Shown: positions 1-10,947 of the stretch, one piece after another
Layout of the letters: the number at the start of each line of letters is the position of its first letter
Numbering within the stretch: position 1 is the stretch's first letter
Origin: Beroe forskalii
Lineage: Eukaryota; Ctenophora; Nuda; Beroida; Beroidae
Direction: 5' to 3'
DNA: 64,000 nt
Assembly: GCA_011033025.1 (NCBI GenBank)
Contig: WFMF01000128.1
Location: forward strand, 310,001-374,000
Notes under the pieces: model-generated
Seen by the model: the letters and a program-made list of their open reading frames with translations, nothing else
What the model was told of the DNA's origin: nothing
Databases searched by the model: none
Made by a program: the position numbers and the translations under genes

Positions 1-3000
1 TCACGTTGACCCAGTTCATGCTCTAGATGGGCTAGCTGGCAGCTACTCGCTATTTGCAGCACTACATAGCTACCCTAAACGTCCGAGAGACCCGTTGGAT
101 TTGGAAGGCCGGCCGGACTGCGTGTATGCAATCCAAAGATAAGGCCGCGTGGCGCGCGCGCGCGTCGATCTTTTATGTCGCGCGCGCAAATTAGGCGCCA
201 AAATTTCAAAATTCTGGAATTTGTCGTCGCGCGTTCCATTCAAAACAAAATTTCGAAGAGTTTTGTACCAAAGACCGGCCAAAATACCAGTGAACAAAAC
301 AGCAATACCAGAACTCTGAGGACCTGATTCGTTAACAGGTCGCATTATCACAGTGTAAACTAAGTGCTTAAATAAGTAACGAGAATACATTCCATTTCCG
401 ATACACTCTTTCTCTATTACAGCCAAACTTTCACCTAATTGGCTTGCCTAATCATAGCCTTTGTTTAGGTTTATACTGACAGTGCAAGACTGTGTCAGTA
501 AAGCATGTAAGCATTCTGCATGAATACATCCTTATCGATGTACATGTTACTTAAATAACGTAAAACTCAGAGCTTGGGCATTATTATTTCGATATGTTAC
601 GCCATGGTTATCTTACTTTAAGGTATAGTAAAATCCGTTTTGTGGGGTTTATTTTCTTAAACACGCAGCCCGCTGTAAGGCAATGGTTTCATTGAATCGG
701 AGTTACTGTATTGGAGTATCTGAGACTGACGTAACTACAGAATTAGAGACAACAAAATCTGATGTTTCAGCGGATGGTAGGGCGATGATTATAACATATA
801 TGGAGGAGGGAAATCATCCAACAATTCATCTACCACCCCATAATTCAGTGTCCATAATTTTATATCCAGACGCTAGCATTTAAGTGGAGTGGGATTGCTT
901 ACAAGGGACGGAAAAACGCGGTAGGTTCGATTTGGAACGATCACCGAAGGACCGAAAATTGATACCGATGAACAGCTTTTCCGAATTAGAACTTTATTCT
1001 CCCTTTCAATGGGCTGAATCGACTGCAATGGCGCTGTTAAATCTTTAAGTGTACAGACAAAACACCACCAGGACATAAAACCGCCATAGAGCTACAATTG
1101 CGCGTTTGGCAATGTTGTGTACAGTCGATGTGGTTCAGGATGGGCGGAAAAACAACCTTTAGCCCAATAATATCTCTATGGTAGTGTTATGTCCGGGTGG
1201 TGTCTCATCACCTAACGCAATCTTACCTCATCCTCCTCCTGTTTGAGTTTGGTGGTGAGGTGCTTGTTTTTAACCCTCGTCTGTCTTTCCTTCTCCCCTG
1301 CAGCTGTCAACTCCCTCTTTACTGCTTCCAACTCACCCTGCCGAGAGAACTTAGTGAGGGCAAACACCGGTGTTATCAGTAATGACTTATTATTACACTA
1401 GGAGGATTTACCTGCTATTTGTGTAGAAGCTAAAAGTAACTAAATCATTTGTTTGAACCATGAGTATTTTACGGGGTTTTACTTTTTGATAAAGATTTAA
1501 CAGTAATGAATTGTGAAGAATCTGGATCAATAGCCTGATTAGATTCAATAAAAATTCTATAACCTCGATATCACACAATCGCGTTATTCTCTTCAACCCC
1601 CTGCATGTTCTAGTACCACAGTTTAACAATTGTACAATACACAGTTCTTTTAGATGAAGTGTTGACAAGGTTTAATAACTATCTCCAATACCACTTCATA
1701 GATAAAGTTTAACAGGTAATTCTGACCACGAAACTCTGTTAAAATCCCCATAAAATCATACCTATATTTAGGTATTGCTTGAAATGAAAGCGTATGTGTA
1801 TGCCCAAGCAGGCAACATGAAATAGGCGGTGTGACGTCATCAATTCACAATTCTTAGCCCCGTGACAATGATTTCACTTTCAACTACTATTTACTCTTTC
1901 GCAAGTTTAGAAAGATCATTTTTGACAAATATCATTGTTCTACGCATGAGTCATATTGATGCTTACTGATATTATTTACTGAATCATGCGAAAGCATGAG
2001 TCATAAGCATCCTGACATTTCATTCCTAAAGCTTTAACATTAATTCTTTAGATTTTCTTTTTTTCGAAAATGAAGTAATACTCAATAGTTAAAATTTTCT
2101 TGATTCCGTGTCGACTGAAAATTGATGAAAATGGGCACTGTTTTCAGTTCTCTGATTTATTCGACTTAAATCAACAAATTTTAGCAGCAGAAAATTCACA
2201 CATTGACACATTTACAGTATCACACATACCTCTAACAACCTCTAAAGACCGCCTACAATCTTGGGGTCTGCAATAGTGACGACATTATCATGACTCACAG
2301 AGTGAAGTTGATGACGTCATATTGCCTACTGTTCGTGTGTTAAAGTTCTACTCATAGGAGTTTGCCATGCATAATAACCTAAGCCACAGCAACATTAGTT
2401 CCATGATCTGCTAGCATATATATTTTATAAACATTAAATAAGTCACATATTTGCTCAATGCTCATGTATTAAATGTAAGCTCAAACGCAATGAAACTCAG
2501 GTCTAACACTGGTTAAATATTCTAAGCTTTAGAAAAGTATTATATATTTTAGAATTTTCGCGTGTGTACGCGGAGGAAAACTCTCCTCATTTCAAAACCC
2601 TGGGAAAGCAAAACACACTTTTCCTGACAAGCTGACAGGATTCTCTCAACACTCAATTCGGATATAAATTATCTGAATTTACAGTAAATTATCTGATATA
2701 TTTTTATAAAAATCTGGTGCGCGTACGGTGTATACAAAATACACTCAGTAGTCAGCTTTGAGCTTACATGTTTGTAGGTCATTGACGTAAATCTATATCA
2801 CTTATCCAATAAAAGGCGAGAACCCTTTACTTTGAAATATCGCAATTTGGAACTCAGCCCAAGTTTCGAGTAAGAGGTAAACAAAGTGCTAGGTGTTGAG
2901 TGGTAAGATTACCGACATCTGTGTGTATTGTACGATGTACATTGTGTATAATGTGTGTAACTCATACTGTTGGACATTGGACAGTTCAAATTAACGTGTC

Positions 3001-3448
3001 CTCACTTCTCTGGACAAGAGGTATTATACACACAGTTACTGTTTGATAGTGCGAGGAAAGGGAATTACTGTGACAGGATGTGAACAGTAGATTGTATAAG
3101 TGTGACACATACCAAACAATAAGCTGAGTTTCTGTGGCATGTTGGTACGACAAAAGGTTATTCAGAAATTGTGACACTTGGCTTTTATAAACTTTTAAAG
3201 AAAAAGTGCTGTTTTGTTTGCTAGAAAATAGAAATGGGCATCAGTTTGAGCTGTTAACATGTAACAGTGTAACACTCATAACAATTGAATATTGGTAAAC
3301 GGTCACATGGATCGCAGCCAAGTTACAACTGAATGGGGCAGGGATTCGGGCAGTGTAGAAACTCCTCTACCGACCTATTCACACCTGACACATTACACAC
3401 AAACCATTAGCCTTTTCTATGCCCATGTCCCATACTATCCATCATTCG
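1..3448. other. Left flank, no gene recognised
   Basis: AT-rich sequence with a GC-rich, CG-alternating patch near 150-190. I found no exon that I could tie to a protein family. A dispersed motif (GGCGGTGTGACGTCA, 1,825-1,840) recurs near 37,259 and in a diverged form near 53,928, so part of this flank is an interspersed repeat. Short reading frames near 70-426 (minus) and 683-883 (plus) have no supporting features. Confidence 0.4.
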
Positions 3449-4014
3449 AACACTGCCACCGTTTAATACCCCCTGCTGGGACAATCACACTATAACCACT
3501 GACCTCCCACCTTCCTAACATGTGTGTTACACACAACATATTGTGTTTTGTGCGTTTCTTTTATCTACAGTGTAACACGCATGTCATGTGTGTACGGCGT
3601 AACACCTTCTTAATGTGACAGACACACAGAGTAACAGACAAAGTGACAAACACACACAGTACTTGTACACAGTACACACAAACTTTAATCAGCCTGACAC
3701 AGCTGCCGTTACTTGTACTAATGATATCTGGTACACCGTGTGTCATCATGGCTTTGCTACTCTATGTGATGGCTTCGCTAGTAACTTAATAGTAGGATAG
3801 TAGCAAGAGAACGTAGTTTTCAAAATGAAAATTAAAATGAATGCGGCTTACGTATTGAAATTTGAATAATAGATTGCAGATTGATCTATGATGCCCGCCG
3901 AATCCCCTCTGCTTCTCTGCAAGTCAATAACTCAATAACTAACCCCCTGAATCTCGTCCACCCTGTTATTCCTCTCGACTATAACTAGCTTAGTCCGTTA
4001 ATTCCCAGACTAAC

Positions 4015-7000
4015 CTGCAGTCTATCCATGATGTTGAGGTAGTTGTTTGAGTCTGCCTGCATCTTGGAACATCTGAAGAAATGATGATTTGTGAGAAATA
4101 GAAAATTGGAGAGATGAATTCTATGACTATAGTCTATATGAAACTTTTTCAGAGAAGCAGGAAGAGATAAATGGAGTCTGGAGATAGGGAGAAATGGATG
4201 TTAGCCGGCGTGAGTGATTTTCATATCCATCGCTTATACTAAACGCACTTAATTTACGTGTAGTAAACTAATTATTTGCTCATTATAATGAGTAAATCAG
4301 TTCAGCACAGATAAATTGAGGGCATGTAGATGAAACGAAACTATGATTACATCAGAAAGAAGGTGAAGTGATGAATCGTGATTTAATTACCATAATTTTC
4401 TTGAAGAATGACACCTCAAAATGTGAACATTGATATTTTCACTATTATATACGCGCAGATGTTGGTATTTAGTATTTCTGCACTTTGACATGCACGATGC
4501 AATATTGCAATACTATAATACTCTGCAATTCTATGTATTTAAGTCGGTTTAAGTATTTATTAATTTAATATTAAATTTATGCACAATGTTGCAAACTATC
4601 GATGCCCCTGGAAGGATCGTTTATTGAAACTATCTTCTACATTTTGTATGTCACAACTTTAGAATGCCCAAGGATCTGCAACTGACTAAACAGATCCTTC
4701 CAGCCACTGCTGTTGTAACAATGAATGATGACTTTAGCAGTTTTGATGCAATCCACTGGAGACTTGTACAATGTACAGAGTACAGTGCTTCATGCAGCTT
4801 GTTAAGCACTACACTACTACGAGCTGTGTTACTCATGTTTTGGGCGTGTTCAATGAAATAACTGTGACTTAAGTCTTACGTAGACAAATAAGAAGAGGCG
4901 ATTCAAGAGAAAGTAATGTTGATTTTCGATACACGGTCCATTTCACATCGGCCATAGCGCGCGAGTTGACCGTAAACTCGCGCACTGATTGGCCAACGTA
5001 ATCACGATTATTGAATCCTATGAGAAGGCCATCGGATATTAGAAGCCATCATCCGATGTCAGCCGAAGGTGTAAAACTTACAGTTATAGTGTTGTTACAT
5101 GCGATGATTGAAGGACATTATTAATTGGCTTCTGCGCACCATAACGACTTTTTAATTCAATCCTCCATATTTGGTAATAATAACGGTTGTTTTTAAAGTA
5201 TTTACCCAACCTTCCAAATTCAATACATGGGTACATCTCAATATGGTGCTGTGTACCGGTAATAGCCGTGTATATACCAGTTCACATATCACCATAGCAA
5301 CATGCTACAGAGTACAGAGTAAAGGGGTTATTAAAAGTAGTAGATAATACACATGGATCTTATATAGCCCTATTACCTTGCCAAGTCATGCTATAAGGCC
5401 TTATGCTACAGCCCGGAGCAATATTTTAATATTGATGTACTAATTTTGTTGCATTGTTGCATAAAGCTATAAATAACATGAATCAAAAGTTTGATTAATG
5501 ATCAAAGCAAAACAATGAAATTATTTCGGTTGGGTCAGTGAATCTATAACTACAGCTGTACATGAAGATTTTTCATCGCTCATTAGCCACCATCTAACCA
5601 TATTAATAACGGTCACAGTTGTAAAAACTTCGATCGTTACGCTTATGACATTGACCATGTCTTCCATACATGTCCATGATTAATCGGTAGTTAATAGCGA
5701 CGTCATTATCAACGATCTGAATACTGAAATGATCACATCACCCCGCCTTTTCTTAGGCATGATTCTAACTGGTAACTGATTGTTTTTTGTCTAGCAAATA
5801 TTCAGCAAACCCCGTTATAATATAGATTTACCTAACAATTGCTCAAGTTAGGAGACGTTTACACATACGCATACGGCGTTACAGTCGTTACACCTAATAA
5901 GTTACGCCTTCAACGTTACACCAATTACCTCACACTAAAAACGTTACACCAACTACGTTGAATTTACTAGATACGTTACACCTGCTACCTTGGTCTAAGC
6001 TGCACCTTACTTAATAAAAGACTTTTAATGTTACGTTGTAATAAGATGTAATGCAGGCTCTGCAACAAAACAAAAGTTATTAAAAAGTTGGTTCGTATAT
6101 TAACTCAGTCTAAACATGTACAATGTGTATTGTTGTTGTTATTGCGTGTAACTCAATACACTTGATTATATAATGGAAACTAAACTTGTGAGGTCTATGT
6201 ATATGAGCGTTTATATGTACGGTGATTTGATTATATTTGGTTTCATGAGCTAAAGTCAGAGTTCTCGTTTATCACAGATCTACCTCCCATGAAAATAGAT
6301 ATGATAAATGTATAGGTAACTGTGAAAGATGTAAATGAATAGATAACTGCAACATGTACTTGGATTGAAATGATGTAGACATTTAAATCGCTGGCGTAGG
6401 TAGAAGAGTTAGGACGTAGGTGAAATCGCCTTGACATAGACCAATCAGCATACGAATTTGTGGTCACCTCACGCACTGATTGGTCAATGGCAAACAGACC
6501 AATTTATAAACACTTTTCAATAATTCCTGATAAACGCACCTCTCCTCCATAGCGTTCCTCTCGTTCATCCAATTGAGGTGGTAGTTCGTCACGTCGTTAA
6601 TCTTCCCAGCGAACTCATTCTGACTCACTACCGGCTCCATCCCCAGACCAGCCAGGCACTATGATGGGGAAGGTGTGGTTAAAACTCGGAATCCGTAAAG
6701 GGACAAGAACACTTCAATTGAAGATATAAGCCTGACGATTTGAATCACACACAGTTCAAAAAAATGTTTCGAAATTTACATTCAAAGGATGGTTTAGAAA
6801 CAAATTTGTTACAAAATACAACACTATTTCAAACAACTGATGATAGCTTGTGTAACAAGAACGAAGTGCACATAATCACATTATCGACATGCATTCATTT
6901 ACCTATAAATATTTACATAGTAACACAAATCCTATTTATAACATTATGTTATGATTCAAAATATTATGTATTGTGTTACCGTATTAGCTACTCAATCAGA

Positions 7001-8855
7001 AGGGAATTATCATGGTATGACCAGGAATAGACCGATAGACCATGCAATATTGTGTCGAAAATGGTTATCAACTGGGTTGTTATCTCATGATATACAATAT
7101 GCATGATTACTTATCATGAAATATTCATTAACTAATGTACATTTCCGCTAAATTCTATATTTCCAACCAAGCAATAAACTGCTTTGAATGAAATATGGTA
7201 GCGACTGTCGTTTGAGTAAGCACTCAATCCAATACACTACACATAACAGTATAACACTACCTGTATTTAATCTAACATATCATTATCATTTGTCAACACA
7301 ATGATTTAACTTCATGGAACCCCTCTAAAACTTCTACCAACACACATCATGTGAGTAGGTCACACGACCAGAAGCTATATCACAAACCTTTTAAATTCGT
7401 ATCAGGGAAACCTTACAATAACATAATTTATTACATTCAGTACATGCCAAAGAATGTATAGCATTAAATAAGTTAGAGTATGCCGAGAATCAAGTATATT
7501 TTCGTTATTCTATATCTACATAGATTTTTAAGTGGATACATATTACATAATAATAAATAATGATTATTGAGCAAAGAAGGCTAGAAATTTAGTTAGAGTA
7601 TAAAGCCCAAAAGAATAAAATGACCTGAACAATTTCGACCCTTACAGCAATCTTACTTCAGTCGAGTTAGTTTAATGTGCATGCACTTTACATAAAAGTA
7701 TGTTGCTGAATTATATTTTTGAAGTTATATAATAAAAATAAAGGTACCAACGAAACTACCGTAAACCTTTATAACTCTGCAAAGATATACATATTGGAGA
7801 ACAACGGGAAGCAACAAAACTGAACTGCTTTAAACACATTGGAGGCAGAAGTGCAGATACATACCACAGCACATAACATGCTACCAGATGCTGAGTTATA
7901 ACATGTTTATATGCAGCAAGCAATGAAAATGTTATATGCTGCATTATTGCAGTGCTGAGAAAATTAACAACTTTTTCTGAAGTACATTTCAATTGATGAA
8001 ATGTTAATTTAAATTGTCACAGACATCATGAAGTATGATATGGTTCAGACTACAGCTACCCAGGATCACTATTATTGTTGATACCTATGCAACCATCCCT
8101 GATCTCATGACCAGCTCAGTTGTTACAAAGTTACAAAAACTTCTCCAGCATGAAGATGCATGGGTACTAACTAAGATGCATGGGTACTAATTATAAATTG
8201 CAGGATCAGTATACCTAGATGGATTTATTATTATTATTATTAAATCAAAATAACATATAACAGAAATTATATATTATCAACCTCTTAATGTAGGCATAAC
8301 AAACTGTTAAATAAAAACTATTGTCCTTGAACACAACTTATTAGGTCACTGTCAATATCATGGTCTGACTGGAGCCACCATCCTATAATGCTTTTATTTG
8401 ACCAATAATCATCAAAAGCATTTAAAACAATAAAATAACAAACTTGAATTGAATTGAATGGAGCGGCATAAGACTATAAGGGAAAATATAAAACTAACAG
8501 ATCCTAAAAGCCCCAGTCAGTTATTATTAAATGGATTAAATGGATTAAATAGATAGAAATGAAGAAAACGTCTGCTGACAGTTTTTTACACTTCCAGGGA
8601 TCATTGACTCATTGTTTGCTGCTGACTGCAGAGCATAATTTGGAAGCATAACCCAATTTTAGGACATGAAAGTAATGCTAGATTACTCTTGCTAAGAGCT
8701 TTGAGTGCTATGCATTTGGTCTACATATTTAAAGATACAAATTACATCTTACTTCAAATTTCACTTATGATACTTACTCTATTAAATGATGTAATGTCAA
8801 TAAGGTCAGCATCAAGGTGATCAATCATAGCTCCAATGCTGGATAATTCATAAAC
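4015..8855 (-). CDS. Unrecognised gene, left copy, three exons
   Basis: Three exons with consensus splice sites, read on the minus strand: 8,855-8,778 (26 codons), 6,658-6,540 (39 codons plus 2 bases) and 4,072-4,015 (1 base plus 19 codons). The phases join perfectly. The product fragment starts VYELSSIGAMIDHLDADLID, continues LGMEPVVSQNEFAGKINDVT then NYHLNWMNERNAMEER, and ends CSKMQADSNNYLNIMDRLQ. It is hydrophilic and probably helical, about 85 residues, with no start or stop codon, so exons are missing at both ends. Five codons in the middle exon differ from the right copy, all synonymous. The other two exons are identical. I do not recognise the family. A coiled-coil or complex-subunit role is only a guess from composition. 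Confidence 0.65.
5840..6010 (+). repeat. GTTACACC-type short tandem repeats
   Basis: Loosely repeated units around ACGTTACACCAA, spaced roughly 25-35 bases. The inverted counterpart is in the right arm at about 37,020-37,180, so this predates the duplication. Confidence 0.6.
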
Positions 8856-8989
8856 CTCAGTAAGTATTTTTGATGACTTCAAAGTTCAAGAATATTATTT
8901 GATATTTCCTAATTAGAATTATCAATTAGATATGATATTCAATAACACTGCTCATTTTGTAAAAGTCAAAATAACCATCATTGATTCAA

Positions 8990-9096
8990 GCCTATGACAA
9001 CAACACCACACTATCTTCTAATAGTTTCGAAAATGACTTAAAGAAAACATAAGTCAAAATTCATTTTCAGGATCTCTGTGCTGTAATCATAAGGTT
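8990..9096 (-). ncRNA. Decayed hammerhead ribozyme, left arm
   Basis: Reverse-strand counterpart of the hammerhead motif at 31,874-31,978. Stem II (GAATTTTGACTT with AAGTCATTTTC) and the GAAACT-ATT-AGA segment are present. However the core reads CTGAAAA instead of CTGAAGA, and the stem III strand reads AGA instead of AGT. Both changes hit invariant or paired positions, so this copy should be inactive while the right-arm copy keeps the consensus. Confidence 0.6.
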
Positions 9097-9118
9097 CCTC
9101 AAATTTGATTGTATAAAG

Positions 9119-9333
9119 TAGTGTTGTAACACAACACATATTAAATTAACTAACTGAGCTAAGGTTGAGGCTGCTCCTCGGAGATCCTGAAGATGATTCA
9201 TAGCTTTTCATAAAGTCAATCTTAAAGTTATGATTCGAAACTGTCAGTTGATACTGTGGAGTAGTTATTTGGCTTGAATCATAATTGTTACTTTCAATGA
9301 AAGACAGCAGTTTTATTAAATATAGTGTTGTAA
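9119..9333 (+). mobile_element. 193-bp hammerhead-bearing insert with 11-bp TSD
   Basis: The 11-mer TAGTGTTGTAA lies at 9,119-9,129 and again at 9,323-9,333. The right arm has a single TAGTGTTGTAA at the matching place and lacks the 193 bases between (9,130-9,322). This is a filled site against an empty site. The insert contains a complete hammerhead motif. A small self-cleaving RNA that was reverse transcribed and integrated as a monomer fits, but the integration machinery is not in this window. Confidence 0.75.
9171..9264 (+). ncRNA. Type I hammerhead ribozyme (monomer insert)
   Basis: Read in order: stem I strand CTGCTCC, loop TCGGAG, ATC, core CTGAAGA plus T. Then comes a stem II hairpin, GATTCATA paired with TATGATTC (one mismatch) around a long loop. 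Then GAA, stem III ACTG-T-CAGT, cleavage residue T (9,249), GAT, loop ACTGT and stem I strand GGAGTAG. The stem I strands pair with one G-U. All hammerhead core positions fit, except for one extra base after the second core segment. That variant is known from a natural viroid hammerhead. Confidence 0.75.
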
Positions 9334-9497
9334 TGTTTAATCAATTAGATATGCTATATCTATAACATATATCAACAATTAAAGAATAAATCCTTTAAAA
9401 CACATCGATCCAGAGAAATTCTATGTAAAAACAGCCAAGTCCTGATGAGATATGCTATATCAATTAGATATGATATATTATGTGTGTATGTGTTATC

Positions 9498-10907
9498 GCT
9501 TCTGTTGCTCGTCTTATCAGCTCTTGCAACTTAGCAAGTTAAATTGCAACGCATACTGTGTAGCATTTATACAGTGTACAATACATAGTACATTTGTATA
9601 ATGCCCATCCCTCTTGAAGGAATCAGTCCCTATTTTGAAGGGATTGGGATTGACAGACCCTGCCACACGGAGTTCCGGAAAGGAGATGTTCCAGCAGTTC
9701 AGAGAGTTACGGGACTTGTTTTTAAAGACATGGCTCGAGTATTGAATATGGGTGAGAGCGCTGTGCGAGACGGACGTGCTGTTTACACGAGTGTAAACAA
9801 AGACAAACTTTGCGAGTGGTTGGGACACTTTGCCTGGCTGACTGAGTACTACATGGAGCCACTAATGACTGCGGCATGTGGAGTAGCGGAAGCAGTTGAG
9901 AAGCTCAAGACGGAGAAGATCACAGATCAAAAGACCATCATAGCTCTGCAGGAGAAAGTCATCGCAAAGAAAGATAGGCATCTCACTAGAGTCCAGGAGG
10001 CAGTGAAGACTGGAATGCAGTCTTACGCAACGACAGTGGAGACCACATGTTCTGAGGCTGTGAAAACTGGGATGCAGTCTTATGCCAGTGCAGTGGAGAC
10101 GAAGTGCTCTGAAGCTTACTCTGCTAAAGTTGAAGAGACAGTGAAGGGTGGAATACAGACATATGCCAGTGCATTGGAGAGCAAATGCTCAGAAGTTTTC
10201 TCCGGAAAGAAGATAGCAGAGGCGATGAAGAGTGCTGTCCAAGCAGAAGACAGGTCCCGTAATGTAATCATCTTCGGTGTGGAAGAGCAGAGTAACGAGA
10301 TCGTGGAGGAAAAGGTTGGAGAAATCTTCTCTCACTTGGGGAGAAGCCGTGCGTGATTGAGAGTTCAAGGATGGGGCTGGTACCCAAGGCTGGACTGAAG
10401 AGACCGATTAAAGTTGTCTTGCGGGGTTCAGATCATGTGAAGCAGATTCTAAGGAAAGCAAAGAATCTGAAGGACATTACTGCCTGCAAGACTGTGTTTG
10501 TTTGCGCGGATAGGTCGGTAGAAGAACGTCAGGAAATCAAGAAGAAGGTGGAGGAGCGGAAACAGCAAAGGATTGAAGCAACTGCTGACATTACATGAGT
10601 TTTTATTATGAGTAGCATGAGTGATTTTGCTAACGTGACAGTTTAATTTATATTCATATGTCCATTTTCACAACACATTTTCATAGCCATTTATGAATAT
10701 TTTTATCAGATATAGATTGATTGATTTCATGCGAGGGGAACAGTGTCATTATGCCTTTAAGGTGTGTTCTGTGCCCTTATTTGGTGCCAGATTTTTCGGG
10801 ACGTTAATTTATTGAATGAAGTTTTATATATTAGCAAAGTGATATTGTCACCTGATAATCTGATATCAAATTAAACTTTTCAAAAAAAAAAAAAAAAAAA
10901 AAAAAAA
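9498..10907 (+). mobile_element. Polyadenylated retrocopy of an ORF1-only transcript
   Basis: The insert ends in 26 A residues (10,882-10,907), preceded by ATTAAA at 10,870-10,875. It is absent from the right arm, where the two flanks are continuous. TGTTATC occurs just before it (9,491-9,497) and just after the A tail (10,910-10,916); in the empty site the sequence is present once. It therefore looks like a target-primed reverse-transcription product with a short target duplication. It has about 100 bases of leader, a reading frame (9,601-10,598) and a 280-base 3' untranslated region, and no reverse transcriptase. Confidence 0.8.
9601..10598 (+). CDS. ORF1p-like coiled-coil and RRM-like protein, frameshifted
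   Basis: The frame opens at 9,601 (MPIPLEGISPYFEGIGIDRP). It carries three imperfect internal repeats of the type VKTGMQSYA..VETKCSEA in a coiled-coil-like stretch (about residues 135-200). It then enters a segment beginning RSRNVIIFGVEEQ (about residue 221). At 10,338-10,341 (GGGG) the frame shifts; one extra G joins HLG to EKPCVIES and continues RPIKVVLRGSDHVKQILRKA and VFVCADRSVEERQ to the stop at 10,598, about 332 residues in all. The pattern RN-IIFG, RPIKV, VKQILRKAK, DRS-EER is that of ORF1 proteins of CR1/L2-like LINEs and related families, which bind RNA. No endonuclease or RT follows, as in ORF1-only (half-LINE) elements. The shift may be an assembly error. Confidence 0.65.
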
Positions 10908-10947
10908 GATGTTATCTAAGATTTTATGAATAGAATTAATCTGAAAG

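Noticed and set aside
70-426. 118-codon minus-strand frame at the left edge
   Set aside because: No recognisable domain, and the C-terminal half runs through a GCGCGC tract; not enough to call a gene.
7756-7992. Frame conserved in both arms (MKCTSEKVVNFLST and 32,805-33,020)
   Set aside because: The similarity is explained by the recent duplication; the copies differ by amino-acid changes and end differently.
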